DNA from: Prevotella sp.
GTDB taxonomy: Bacteria; Bacteroidota; Bacteroidia; Bacteroidales; Bacteroidaceae
Direction of reading: 5' to 3'
DNA length: 54,372 bases
Assembly (NCBI GenBank): GCA_017455845.1
Contig: JAFSYY010000049.1
Span: 1 to 54,372 of the forward strand
The position numbers and the translations under genes are program-made. The notes under the pieces were generated by a model. The model searched no databases. It saw only the letters and a program-made list of their open reading frames with translations, and was not told the origin of the DNA. This document shows positions 1-8,402 of the stretch, one piece after another (position 1 is the stretch's first letter; every line of letters begins with the position of its first letter).

Positions 1-1376
1 CCGCCGGCACACTTCACCTGCGTGCGCACATAGACGTTGAGCATAGAGAAGATAAGGTACATGGAGTATTCGTAGAATCCCTCGGCCGTAGCAGCCTCTT
101 CGAGTTTCTTCTTGAAGCCCTCAACATACGGAATCGTAGCCATGTATGCCTGCATCTCGCGCATGGCAAGGTCGGCATCGTGCTGCTTCAGTGCCCGCCA
201 GAACTTCGCCGCAAAACCTATCTGCACGTCAGACCCTTTCAGTCCGATATATGCCGGCAGCAGGCCCTGGGTGTAGCCGATGCGCACCTCCTGATTGGGA
301 ATGGAAAGCGTGTAGGTCTCTGTGTCACGGTCGTAGTCCTTAATCGTAAGATAGCCGCTCTGGTAGAGCAATGGCAAGGCATCCTCCATATTCTCCGTAG
401 GCTGGTCGAAGGCAGAAGAGGCCACCTCCATCCTGTCGAGCGACATGATGTCGGTGCGGAAGTGCTGCATCTGCCGGATGAGGAAGGTGGGCGTGCCGCT
501 CTCGAACCAGTAGTTGGCCAGCCTGCAGTCGGTGAAGGCGTTGACCAGGCTGTACGGATTATAGATATCCTCCGACTTCTCTGAGAAATGGTAGCCGTCA
601 TAGCGGGTCTTGATGCGCTTGAACATCTCGTCGGCCGAACAGCCGTACTCCACAGCCATGCGCTCGATGCCCTCGGTAAGCACCGTCTTGACCTCATGCT
701 CGGTGATGCCGCAGATGGCGGAGAACTGCGGGAGCATGGTGATGTTCTTCAGGTTGTTGATGGTGGAGAAGATACTCAACTGCGAGAACTTCGTGATGCC
801 CGTGATGAAGCAGAACCGGATCATTGCCTCACAGTCCTTCAGGGGTTGGTAAAACTCCTGCATCACCTTGCGCATGGGGTCAAGCATCTCTTTTTCGTGA
901 AGCACGTCAAGCAGCGGCGCGTCATACTCGTCGATGATGACGACCACCTGTCGCCCTTCTTTCTTGTAGGCCCTACCGATAAGTCCTGCGAGCACGCCTC
1001 CGGGTGTTTTCTCCTCTGGGTCTCTGCCATACTCATCCCTATAGGGCTTTAACAGCAGCAGCAGCCTGTCACGGAGTGCATCGGGAGAGTCCTGGTTCTT
1101 GGCCATGCTCAGCGAAAGCCGTATCACCGGGTACTGCTGCCATTCCTGCTCGAGATTCATAATCTTAAGTCCTTCGAACAGTTCCTTGTCTCCCTTGAAA
1201 TAGGATTCCAGGGTAGTGGTGAGCAGTGACTTCCCGAAGCGGCGCGGGCGGCTCAGGAAGATGTACTTGGCGTAGTGCGTCATCTCCCACACCAGGTCTG
1301 TCTTGTCAACGTAAGTATAACCTCCCCGGATAACCTCCGAGAACGTCTGGATGCCTATAGGATATCTTCTTGCCAT
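1..1376 (-). CDS. AAA-ATPase-like / PD-(D/E)XK nuclease domain protein (3' end outside window)
   Basis: The gene reads leftward from the ATG at 1376 (MARRYPIGIQTF) and runs off the left edge, so the C-terminus is missing. The translation has the hallmarks of the 'AAA-ATPase-like plus DUF1703' family common in Bacteroidales: an early VDKT motif, a P-loop variant RPRRFGKS near residue 45, and a Walker B-like VVVIIDEYDAP near residue 150. It continues with the family's conserved helical region (ITGITKFSQLSIFS, RYDGYHF). Full-length members run to about 520 residues and end in a PD-(D/E)XK nuclease-like domain, which would lie mostly beyond the window. A TTTG-N20-TATCTTTG promoter lies just upstream. 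These genes occur in many copies per genome and their role (mobile element, toxin or defence) is not settled. The family call is firm and the function is unknown. Confidence 0.88.
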   Translation of the reverse strand, partial: MARRYPIGIQTFSEVIRGGYTYVDKTDLVWEMTHYAKYIFLSRPRRFGKSLLTTTLESYFKGDKELFEGLKIMNLEQEWQQYPVIRLSLSMAKNQDSPDALRDRLLLLLKPYRDEYGRDPEEKTPGGVLAGLIGRAYKKEGRQVVVIIDEYDAPLLDVLHEKEMLDPMRKVMQEFYQPLKDCEAMIRFCFITGITKFSQLSIFSTINNLKNITMLPQFSAICGITEHEVKTVLTEGIERMAVEYGCSADEMFKRIKTRYDGYHFSEKSEDIYNPYSLVNAFTDCRLANYWFESGTPTFLIRQMQHFRTDIMSLDRMEVASSAFDQPTENMEDALPLLYQSGYLTIKDYDRDTETYTLSIPNQEVRIGYTQGLLPAYIGLKGSDVQIGFAAKFWRALKQHDADLAMREMQAYMATIPYVEGFKKKLEEAATAEGFYEYSMYLIFSMLNVYVRTQVKCAG

Positions 1377-1399
1377 TGCTTTTTGTATTTATCTTGGCG

Positions 1400-1431
1400 C
1401 AAAGATACAACTTTTTCCTCAAACCGCCAAA
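1400..1431 (-). promoter_or_regulatory. Bacteroidetes-type promoter of the AAA-ATPase-like gene
   Basis: On the minus strand TTTG (1428-1431) is followed after 20 bp by TATCTTTG (1400-1407), matching the TTTG-N19-21-TAnnTTTG consensus. It lies 24 bp before the ATG at 1376. Confidence 0.7.
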
Positions 1432-1518
1432 CTTACACCTCTTTTTTTATGGCCAAAAAGCCCAGGATTCCGATTCATCGTTAACCTGTTCAGGGTCATG
1501 GGTGACAGTATCAAAACT

Positions 1519-1634
1519 GTATACACTTTGTGTTCCGGCTGTATACAAGTTGTATTCAGGCCGAATACAGTTTGTATACAGCCGGAATACTTTTTGTATA
1601 CAGCCTGAATACAACTTGTATTCGGCAGGAATAC
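1519..1634. repeat. 11-bp phased dyad array (G[T/A]AT[A/T]C every 11 bp, eleven units)
   Basis: Hexamers GTATAC, GTATTC or GAATAC start at 1519, 1541, 1552, 1563, 1574, 1585, 1596, 1607, 1618 and 1629; the degenerate GTGTTC at 1530 fills the one gap. That gives eleven units at an exact 11-bp spacing. The 5-bp spacers alternate between T/A-rich and GC-rich, so the true period is 22 bp. Positions 1546-1561 and 1603-1618 are perfect inverted copies of each other, and the whole block is a large imperfect dyad centred near 1582. It lies in the 403-bp divergent gap 1377-1779, between the leftward promoter at 1400 and the rightward one at 1731. It could be a multi-site operator on one DNA face, or a hairpin-forming RNA element. 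The rest of this gap shows only the two promoters. Confidence 0.9.
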
Positions 1635-1730
1635 AAAACTGTTTTCTTTGTTTTTCGTTTTTTTTGGGCACTTTAGACATATAGAAAAACCTATGAGACA
1701 TTTTTCTGCCGCTTTTACATTGTTATACAC

Positions 1731-1738
1731 TACCTTTG
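1731..1738 (+). promoter_or_regulatory. -7 element TACCTTTG before the 721-aa exported protein
   Basis: TACCTTTG matches TAnnTTTG and lies 42 bp before the ATG at 1780. No convincing -33 TTTG is seen at the right spacing, so the call rests on the -7 box and its position. Confidence 0.55.
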
Positions 1739-1779
1739 CAGCCCGAATCATTTAATTATTAACCAAATCTTTATTACAA

Positions 1780-3945
1780 ATGACAAAAATTACAAAATTA
1801 ATGCTCACGCTGGCATTATTAGTTGCCGGAGTGGGGGGGGTAAAAGCCGGTAAACTCTATGCCGACCTGAGCAAACTTGGCAATGGACCTGTAAGTACAT
1901 GGGATGGAACGACCAACACCATGACATGGACTGCAACCAGCAACAACATGATTTCCAACTTCAACTTTGCTGCAGGAAACTATAAGGATTGCTCAACGAT
2001 TTCCATTACGGTCTCCGATTTGAGCAATGCTGTTGGTATCCGTTTGCAAATAAAGGCCAATGGTCAGGAGAAACTGGTTGCACTCAACGGTAATGGAACA
2101 TTTACCAAATATCTGACTGACGACTTCGGTTTTACTGCTTCCGACCTTGCCAAAGTGGAATGGATTAGAGTACTGGGTAGTGCCTGGCAGAATAGTGAGA
2201 ACAACACCATTGATGCTGACCATCCCGCCTCTGCAGTCATCAGCGATGTTTATCTTTCTCAGCCCACGAGAACTTTGGATGTTAACTTGAGCAATATGGC
2301 TGCAAGTGAAGGTGAGGCAACATGGAATTTTTCTACCAAAACATTCGCATGGACATTAACTTATAGCAATGCCATCACGCTTCCTGGTCTGTCGGGCAAT
2401 CTCTCTTCTTTCACAACCGTTAACTTTGAAACATCTGCTGGTACATGCGACCATTTCCGTATTCTTATATATTATAGTAATGGTGCTGCCCAGACCACTT
2501 ATTATGCTTCAGTAGGAAACAAGAGCGTAACCTTTGAAGAGATGGGAGTTGCGACAGAAAACCTTTCTTCTATTGCATCCATCAAGATTTCAGGTGCTAG
2601 TGACGCCACAGGCGACATTAGCCTAAACAGATTCTGGCTCGAAGGCCCGCTGGTGAACTACATCGAGGAGACTAAAGTACAGGTTGCTCCAGAGGGAGTT
2701 ACAGACTTAAATGGCATGACGGGTGCTGATAACAATAAATGGAGTATAGCTTATCCTCTAACCGTCGGTGATGGAACTCAGTTTGGAGGTGATATTGATA
2801 AAGACACTAAGTCTGTAGATATTACGGCTTACGATTATCTTCTTTTTGTTGTATCTGATGCTTCTACAGATGCAAAAACCGGCCTTCGCGTTTTTGTTTC
2901 TACGGAAAGCCGTAGTGATAACAATTCCCGTGTTACTCTATATGCTCATCCAATAGCAGATTATTCATCAGTTTCTGATTGGACTGCCCAGTCGTTTATT
3001 ACTGCTTCAGGTATCTTCGTTGTGAAGATTTCTGACTATCCGCTCTTGAGAGGCATCAAGAACCTTGCTTACTGGCAGGGAAGTGCAGGAACAATTGTCA
3101 TATCGCAGGCTTACGTTGGCAGTGGCTCGCCTGTTGCTCCTACAGAAAGCACTGTTGTTGCCGGGGTCAATGCACTTACTGACGCTAATGCCACATGCTT
3201 TGATGTTACTAGCCTGACAGAAACAGGTCTTTCTTATAATCCTGCCAATCCCAATGCGCTCTTCATCGCAAATAGTGGACAGATGACCAACGCAAACAAC
3301 GTTATCGTTGGCACTACCTGCGCCAACCTTGTGCTGACCGACGGCTACGCTTTCAAGGCTCCAAAGGACTTCACCGCTACCGCCGCAAGTTACGCTACCA
3401 CTATCAACAGCGATGCTCAGGCTGGCACGCTCTGCCTGCCCTTCACTGCTACCCTGCCCGAGAACGTGAAGGCCTATACGCTGGCATATGTCAGCGGTGA
3501 TGCTGCCTCGGCTACGGCAGTAGAGAGCACCATTCCTGCTAATACTCCGGTGTTGCTGAACGGCAGCGGTGCGCAGACGTTTGCAGGTTCTGGCGCTGTC
3601 AGCGCATCGGCCGCCAACCAGAGCGGTGCCCTGACGGGTGTCTTTGAGGCAACTACCGTGCCCGAGGGCAGTTATGTGCTGCAGAACGGCGCACAGGGTC
3701 TGGGCTTCTACAGGGTGGCTTCTTCCGACATCATCGCCAAGCCCTTCCGCGCTTATCTCTCGGCTGAGAGCGCACCTGCCCGTCTGGGTATCGACTTCGG
3801 CGACAACACCACCACGGCCATCACCGCTACGGCTGCTACAGCAGTCGGCAGCACCGTCTACGACTTGCAGGGTCGCCGCGTGGAATCTTCTACGCCGAAG
3901 AGAGGCATCTACGTGAAGGGCGGCAAGAAAGTGGTGATAAAGTAA
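1780..3945 (+). CDS. Exported surface-type protein with conserved C-terminal module and tail
   Basis: This 721-aa protein starts with a clear signal peptide (MTKITKLMLTLALLVAGVGGVKA). The first ~460 residues contain at least two beta-rich repeats ('LYADLSKLGNGPVSTWDG' resembles the later 'LDVNLSNMAASEGEATWN'), which look like binding modules rather than an enzyme. From about residue 530 follows a module shared with other proteins in this window: a beta domain with LCLPF, NTPVLLNG and GLGFYRV, then YDLQGRRV and the tail RGIYVKGGKKVVIK. The tail resembles short sorting or anchoring ends of secreted Bacteroidales proteins and may be a type IX secretion signal; that is inference. The codons of the first two thirds are AT-richer than those of the C-terminal module, as if a passenger had been joined to it. 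A small peptide gene follows 94 bp downstream. No substrate can be named. Confidence 0.8.
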   Translation: MTKITKLMLTLALLVAGVGGVKAGKLYADLSKLGNGPVSTWDGTTNTMTWTATSNNMISNFNFAAGNYKDCSTISITVSDLSNAVGIRLQIKANGQEKLVALNGNGTFTKYLTDDFGFTASDLAKVEWIRVLGSAWQNSENNTIDADHPASAVISDVYLSQPTRTLDVNLSNMAASEGEATWNFSTKTFAWTLTYSNAITLPGLSGNLSSFTTVNFETSAGTCDHFRILIYYSNGAAQTTYYASVGNKSVTFEEMGVATENLSSIASIKISGASDATGDISLNRFWLEGPLVNYIEETKVQVAPEGVTDLNGMTGADNNKWSIAYPLTVGDGTQFGGDIDKDTKSVDITAYDYLLFVVSDASTDAKTGLRVFVSTESRSDNNSRVTLYAHPIADYSSVSDWTAQSFITASGIFVVKISDYPLLRGIKNLAYWQGSAGTIVISQAYVGSGSPVAPTESTVVAGVNALTDANATCFDVTSLTETGLSYNPANPNALFIANSGQMTNANNVIVGTTCANLVLTDGYAFKAPKDFTATAASYATTINSDAQAGTLCLPFTATLPENVKAYTLAYVSGDAASATAVESTIPANTPVLLNGSGAQTFAGSGAVSASAANQSGALTGVFEATTVPEGSYVLQNGAQGLGFYRVASSDIIAKPFRAYLSAESAPARLGIDFGDNTTTAITATAATAVGSTVYDLQGRRVESSTPKRGIYVKGGKKVVIK

Positions 3946-4039
3946 ACCGCAAAAGAGGAAGTAACACACATATTATAACACATAGGAGGTGCGGCCTCCG
4001 TGCCGCACACCTATTTCTAATAATAAGGAGAAAAACAAT

Positions 4040-4231
4040 ATGAAAAAGACATATTCAAGCCCCGTTACCAACATCTTGATGCTCCACACCGTCAGTCATC
4101 TCATGGAGGGCAGCACCGTAGCCGGTACTACCGTCAAGGAAGAAAATGAAGCCAGTGCTGAGTACGACGTGCTGTCGCGCCTCCGCTCCGTCTGGGACGA
4201 CGAGGAAGAAAGCGAGGAGGCAGGATTCTAA
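4040..4231 (+). CDS. Small acidic peptide, MKK...WDDE family (63 aa)
   Basis: The ATG at 4040 has an AGGAG-type ribosome site about 10 bp upstream; a longer in-frame start at 3989 is unlikely. The peptide begins MKKTYSSPVTNIL, has an uncharged middle, and ends VLSRLRSVWDDEEESEEAGF. It shares MKKxYxxP, a Thr near position 17, (L/V)SR and W-D-D-E with three other peptides in this window (26408, 27831, 34014). Each of them lies directly downstream of a large exported protein with the common tail. There is no signal peptide, lipobox or membrane segment. It is followed by a strong terminator, so it is the last gene of a two-gene unit with 1780-3945. The function is unknown. A role as chaperone, regulator or modified peptide is possible but not shown by sequence. 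Confidence 0.82.
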   Translation: MKKTYSSPVTNILMLHTVSHLMEGSTVAGTTVKEENEASAEYDVLSRLRSVWDDEEESEEAGF

Positions 4232-4248
4232 CCTGCTTCATACAAACA

Positions 4249-4297
4249 AAAGACACACCAGCCTTTCCGTATTCATGCGGGAGGCTGGTGTGTCTTT
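4249..4297 (+). terminator. Strong intrinsic terminator after the 63-aa peptide gene
   Basis: A 16-bp perfect inverted repeat (4249-4264 with 4282-4297, AAAGACACACCAGCCT) closes over a 17-nt loop. It ends the 1780-4231 transcription unit. Confidence 0.85.
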
Positions 4298-4397
4298 CTG
4301 ATTGGAAACGTGCGGTGAGTAGCCCTTTTTTTTGTGTATTTGCACAAAATGAAAATACAATGAAACATTATCTAAAGCGTGTTTCATGGAATAATGT

Positions 4398-4405
4398 TAC
4401 CTTTG
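4398..4405 (+). promoter_or_regulatory. -7 element TACCTTTG before the 1260-aa exported protein
   Basis: TACCTTTG lies 50 bp before the ATG at 4456. The position argues for that start rather than the longer in-frame ATG at 4288, which lies upstream of the promoter. Confidence 0.55.
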
Positions 4406-4455
4406 CCGCAAATTTCAATCAATTAACAACATTATTAACCAAAAACAAATTTCAC

Positions 4456-7400
4456 ATGAGAAAATCTTTCCAAATGATTCTTGCACTTGTGCTGATGATG
4501 CTCGGTGCAGTGAATGTGAACGCTCAGGAGCGTGTGGCTATCACCGCCGACATGTTCCACAGTCACACTGAGGATGACTTCAGTGCCGACGCCGCAGACC
4601 TGGGTCCGCTGGAGACGGCCGCCTATATCATCGGCGAGGCCAGCAGTTGTCCTATCGGCGACACCAGTTGTAATGCCTGGGCCGACCTGGGCGACTATTC
4701 AAAGTTGTATGTGAAGATGGAAGGCTGCGATGCCGACGGCAACACCAACGGCTCGAACCCCCGTATCTTCATCAACCGTCTTGAGCATGAGGGCCAGTTT
4801 AATGCCGACAAGGCGCAGGCCAAGTGCCTGGTGATCCCCAATGCCGGCACATGGGCAGAGGACTTCTACACCAAGGAAGGCGACGATGAGTATGTCATCG
4901 ACCTGATTAAGATTAAGAAGGAGTTTGGCTTCGTGCACCTCCATTCCGTCAAGGGCTCCGCGTGGAACACGCAGGCTATTGTCTACAGCATCGAGGCCGA
5001 GAAGGCTAAGCCTTCGCAGCAGGTGGGCTGGGTGAACCTGATTAACAACAGCAGCATGGAAGGTGACGACGTGAGCAGTTTCTTCACGAAGTTGTCGCAG
5101 GGCGACCCCATGCCTTCTGTCATCTCCGACGGCGTCGGTGTTGATGGCAGCCGTGGTATCGTGGTAGAGGCTACTGCCAAGGCAGCCAACGCCTGGGACA
5201 ACCAGTTCTGGTTCCGCTTCAACGAGGATGTGGCCGCCGGTACGAAGTACCGTGTGTCGTTCGACTATCGTGCCGATGCCGATGCCAAGGCTTCTACGCA
5301 GGCACATGCCGAGCCCAGCGACTATATCTGGCATCAGATGCTGGGCGACGTGAACTTCACCAGCGAGTGGCAGACCTTCTCTGCCGAGGGCACCGTGAGT
5401 GCTGAGCAGGCCGAGGGTAAGAATGACGACGGCACTCCAAAGTACTTCCGTTCTGTTGCTTTCAACTTGAACGAGTTTGCTGATGCCAACAACTACTACT
5501 TCGACAACGTGAAGTTTGAGGTGTTCAAACTGGGTACCGTTGTAGAGTACAGTAATATTATTATAAAGGTGGACTTTGGCTTCGACACCAATGTTGCCCA
5601 GATGGTGGAAGCACTGGGCGGTGCCAAGCGTGTGTTCTTCACCGACAAGGGCTGCGCCAAGGTGAAGGTTAACGGCGAGGAGGCCGAGATCTATTCTGTG
5701 GAGGGTCTTGCCGACGGTCGCTTCTATATCTTCCTGACCGAGGCTCCCAGCGATGATGACGTTGTAGAGGTGGCCTTCACCAATACCATCGGTCTGACCT
5801 ATACCTCTGGCGTGAACGCCGGCTCTGCCGTAGGCGACTTCACGATGACCGCTACCTACAACTACGATGTGGAGAATGAGGAGGGTGCCTATCCCTATGA
5901 CGTGGTGATTCCTACGGTTATCAGCACCGATCCCGAGGACGGCTCGTTCAACCTGCCCACCAGCACCGTGTTCACCATCACCTTCGACAAGGAGGTTGAC
6001 TGCTCTGTCCTGGAGGCTACTGCCAACGGCAACGCCATGACCGTGAGCCCTTCTTCCGGCTATGCCAAGGAGGTGACCCTGAGCGGTTCGCTCTCCAATG
6101 GTGTCTGCACCATTAAGATTGACAAGATTGCCCCTGAGTTGAATATGCTTGAGAACTTCGGTTCCTACGAGTTCACCGTAAGCATCGGCAAGGTTGAGAT
6201 CGACCCGAACGACACGGAGGAGGTTCTCCTTACTAACGACTCCTTCGCTGCTTGCGCCGAGGGTGGCATCCCCGAAGGCTTCGAGGTGATGCAGGGCGAG
6301 GAGTTGCGCACTGCCGGCAACAGTTACAGCAGCGGCTCACGTATGTTCAACTTCGGCGAGGGTGGCGACTTCACCAAGGGTCTCTACTTCCGTGAGGGCT
6401 ACTGCCAGACCAATCCTCCTCTGACGATGAAGGCCGGCAAGCCTTATACCATCGCGTTCAACAGTTGTATGTGGAAAGACAATGGTGCTACGCTCGACCT
6501 GAAGGTGCTGGATGCTTTCGACCAGGAGGTGTTCAAGCAGACGGTCAACAACACCCCGAACGTGAACGGCAGCAAGAATGCCGTGAGCGGCAGTACCAGG
6601 ACCGAGGCTGTCTTTACGCCCGAGTCTGACGGCGACTACACCATCCGTTGGGACCGTCCCGGCTTCAACGAGGTTATCATTGCCAATGTGACGGTGAAGT
6701 ACGAGCCCAATGTTCCCGGCCTGAAGGAGATGCGTGCCCTGGAGGCTGCCATCGCTTCGGCCAAGGCTACCCTGGCTGCCAACGAGAATCCCCGCTATCA
6801 GGATGCTGAGTACAGCAACCTGCAGTCGGTCATCAGTTACTATGAGGGCTGGGAATCTACCTCTCCCTCTGCCTACGCCGAAGCCATCGCTGCCCTTAGC
6901 GAGGCTGCCAAGGCTCAGAACGACCACCACGCTAACTGCGACGAGTATGAGACACAGGTGAAGAAGGCTATCGACGTGGTTCGCCAGAACGAGATGCCTG
7001 ACGGTGATCCCGAGAAGGCTACCAAGTTTGTGACCACAGCCTTGTTCGGTCAACTGAAGGATGTCGTTGCCAAGTACCATGGTTCCTCTGAGTGGAGAAA
7101 CATGAACGAGGATCCCGAGGGCGAGGCCCAGTGGCAGTTGTTCTATGAGTTCGACGTGCTGATGAGCGAGGCCGAACTGGTTCCTGCCATTGCCGAACTG
7201 AAGGATATTGCCAACGTGACCAGCCTGCTGTTCACCCAGGGTCCCTCTGAGCCCGAGAACGCCAATGGCGGCAAGGGCACCGGTGTTGCCGTGCTCGTTG
7301 ACCGTCTGCGTCTGGGTGATGCTGCCCTGGCAGCCCTGGGCGTTCCCGAGACTGACACTGCCCGTGAGGCCTTCAAGAAAGCCCTTACCGACGATGACGC

Positions 7401-8238
7401 CTTGGCCGAGAAGATGAAGCGCCACATCAAGCGTGCACTCTACGGTGCGCTGAAGGATCCCGCCAACACTCTGTTTGAGGCACAGGTTAACGGTGAGACA
7501 CTGGAGGAGATTACTCCGACCTATGATATGACCGTGTTCGTGAAGAATCCTAACATCTACAAGCAGTTGCCCAACACAGACTTCACCGAGGAGAACGTTC
7601 CCGGCTGGACCACTCCCGAGGGCTACAACCGTCCGGGCCTGACAGTGGGCTGGGGTGCTGCAAAGAATATTGAAGGCGTGGCCGAGGACTGCATGTTCCA
7701 GACTTGGGGTGGCAGTTATCGCGTAGAGCAGACCATCGAAGACCTGCCTGCCGGTGTCTATAGCATCAGATTTGCCTTTGGCGAGCGCATGAGCGACGAC
7801 GAGAACAACTTTGCAGGCAGTTTCGCATTTGCTACTACCAGCAGTTACGACTATCTGTCTTCCGACGATGGAAATATTCCTGGTATCGGCCAGGCCTTCC
7901 CCTTCGCTTCAAACGACAGCCATGTATGTGTGCTTGAGGAGGTCGATGTTACCGACGGCAACCTGACCATCGGCGTTGAGGGCGGTTCTAGTTCTCATAC
8001 CTTCTTCAACGAGGTGCGCATCCTGCTGACGGCTCCCCTTGCCAAATTCGACTATGCCAAGGCCTTCGATGAGGTGTCGGCAGTGGAGACCGAGAGGATG
8101 ACACCTGCCAAGGTGCGCAGTCTGGAACTCTTCGACCTGAACGGCCGCCGCATGATGACAGCCCAGAAGGGTGTGCAGATTATGAAGAAGCACATGAGCG
8201 ACGGCTCTATCCGTGTGGAAAAAGTAGTAAAGAAGTGA
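4456..8238 (+). CDS. Large exported multidomain protein (CBM-like, Ig-like, helical), second tail class
   Basis: The start at 4456 gives a good signal peptide (MRKSFQMILALVLMMLGAVNVNAQ) and 1260 residues; the upstream in-frame ATG is not credible. Visible parts in order are: an N-terminal beta region; a CBM4/9-like region ('WVNLINNSSMEG', 'FRFNEDVAAGTKYRVSFDYRA'); a bacterial Ig-like domain with VISTDPEDGSFNLPTS and FDKEV; a jelly-roll-like module around residues 600-750 (SYSSGSRMFNFG); an Ala-rich helical region at about 760-830 resembling FIVAR repeats; and a C-terminal beta domain. The 600-750 module is also present in the esterase at 10191, which ties this protein to the glycan locus downstream. 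The end (LFDLNGRRMM...MSDGSIRVEKVVKK) is a variant tail shared with that esterase. No catalytic motif was recognised; glycan binding at the cell surface is the best guess. Confidence 0.75.
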   Translation: MRKSFQMILALVLMMLGAVNVNAQERVAITADMFHSHTEDDFSADAADLGPLETAAYIIGEASSCPIGDTSCNAWADLGDYSKLYVKMEGCDADGNTNGSNPRIFINRLEHEGQFNADKAQAKCLVIPNAGTWAEDFYTKEGDDEYVIDLIKIKKEFGFVHLHSVKGSAWNTQAIVYSIEAEKAKPSQQVGWVNLINNSSMEGDDVSSFFTKLSQGDPMPSVISDGVGVDGSRGIVVEATAKAANAWDNQFWFRFNEDVAAGTKYRVSFDYRADADAKASTQAHAEPSDYIWHQMLGDVNFTSEWQTFSAEGTVSAEQAEGKNDDGTPKYFRSVAFNLNEFADANNYYFDNVKFEVFKLGTVVEYSNIIIKVDFGFDTNVAQMVEALGGAKRVFFTDKGCAKVKVNGEEAEIYSVEGLADGRFYIFLTEAPSDDDVVEVAFTNTIGLTYTSGVNAGSAVGDFTMTATYNYDVENEEGAYPYDVVIPTVISTDPEDGSFNLPTSTVFTITFDKEVDCSVLEATANGNAMTVSPSSGYAKEVTLSGSLSNGVCTIKIDKIAPELNMLENFGSYEFTVSIGKVEIDPNDTEEVLLTNDSFAACAEGGIPEGFEVMQGEELRTAGNSYSSGSRMFNFGEGGDFTKGLYFREGYCQTNPPLTMKAGKPYTIAFNSCMWKDNGATLDLKVLDAFDQEVFKQTVNNTPNVNGSKNAVSGSTRTEAVFTPESDGDYTIRWDRPGFNEVIIANVTVKYEPNVPGLKEMRALEAAIASAKATLAANENPRYQDAEYSNLQSVISYYEGWESTSPSAYAEAIAALSEAAKAQNDHHANCDEYETQVKKAIDVVRQNEMPDGDPEKATKFVTTALFGQLKDVVAKYHGSSEWRNMNEDPEGEAQWQLFYEFDVLMSEAELVPAIAELKDIANVTSLLFTQGPSEPENANGGKGTGVAVLVDRLRLGDAALAALGVPETDTAREAFKKALTDDDALAEKMKRHIKRALYGALKDPANTLFEAQVNGETLEEITPTYDMTVFVKNPNIYKQLPNTDFTEENVPGWTTPEGYNRPGLTVGWGAAKNIEGVAEDCMFQTWGGSYRVEQTIEDLPAGVYSIRFAFGERMSDDENNFAGSFAFATTSSYDYLSSDDGNIPGIGQAFPFASNDSHVCVLEEVDVTDGNLTIGVEGGSSSHTFFNEVRILLTAPLAKFDYAKAFDEVSAVETERMTPAKVRSLELFDLNGRRMMTAQKGVQIMKKHMSDGSIRVEKVVKK

Positions 8239-8256
8239 TAACGAAACATTCTATAA

Positions 8257-8299
8257 AACAAACGAGACGTGGCACAGGGCTACGTCTCGTTTGTTTTTT
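8257..8299 (+). terminator. Strong intrinsic terminator after the 1260-aa gene
   Basis: A 14-bp perfect stem (8257-8270 with 8282-8295, AACAAACGAGACGT) is followed by a run of T. It separates the 4456 gene from the enzyme operon that begins at 8403. Confidence 0.9.
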
Positions 8300-8300
8300 G

Positions 8301-8308
8301 TAATTTTG
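8301..8308 (+). promoter_or_regulatory. -7 element TAATTTTG, candidate promoter of the glycan-enzyme operon
   Basis: TAATTTTG fits TAnnTTTG and lies directly after the terminator and before the first enzyme gene. No matching -33 element is clear, because the upstream bases belong to the terminator stem. The resulting 5' leader would contain the heptamer array at 8321-8383. Confidence 0.45.
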
Positions 8309-8320
8309 CACGGGGAAAAG

Positions 8321-8383
8321 AGTTGAGAGGCTTTAGTTGAGAGTTGAGAGGCTTTAGTTGAGAGTTGAGAGACTTTGGTTGAG
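8321..8383. repeat. Heptamer array (AGTTGAG/AGGCTTT), nine units, in the operon leader
   Basis: Nine 7-bp units run without a break. They form three 21-bp triplets of the pattern AGTTGAG-AGGCTTT-AGTTGAG. The array lies between the -7 element at 8301 and the start codon at 8403, so it would be transcribed as the 5' leader. Confidence 0.9.
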
Positions 8384-8402
8384 AAATAAAAACTTAAAGA
8401 TT

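Noticed and set aside
4288-4455. Longer N-terminus for the 1260-aa protein starting at 4288
   Set aside because: It would begin inside the terminator stem and upstream of the promoter; the start at 4456 yields a normal signal peptide.
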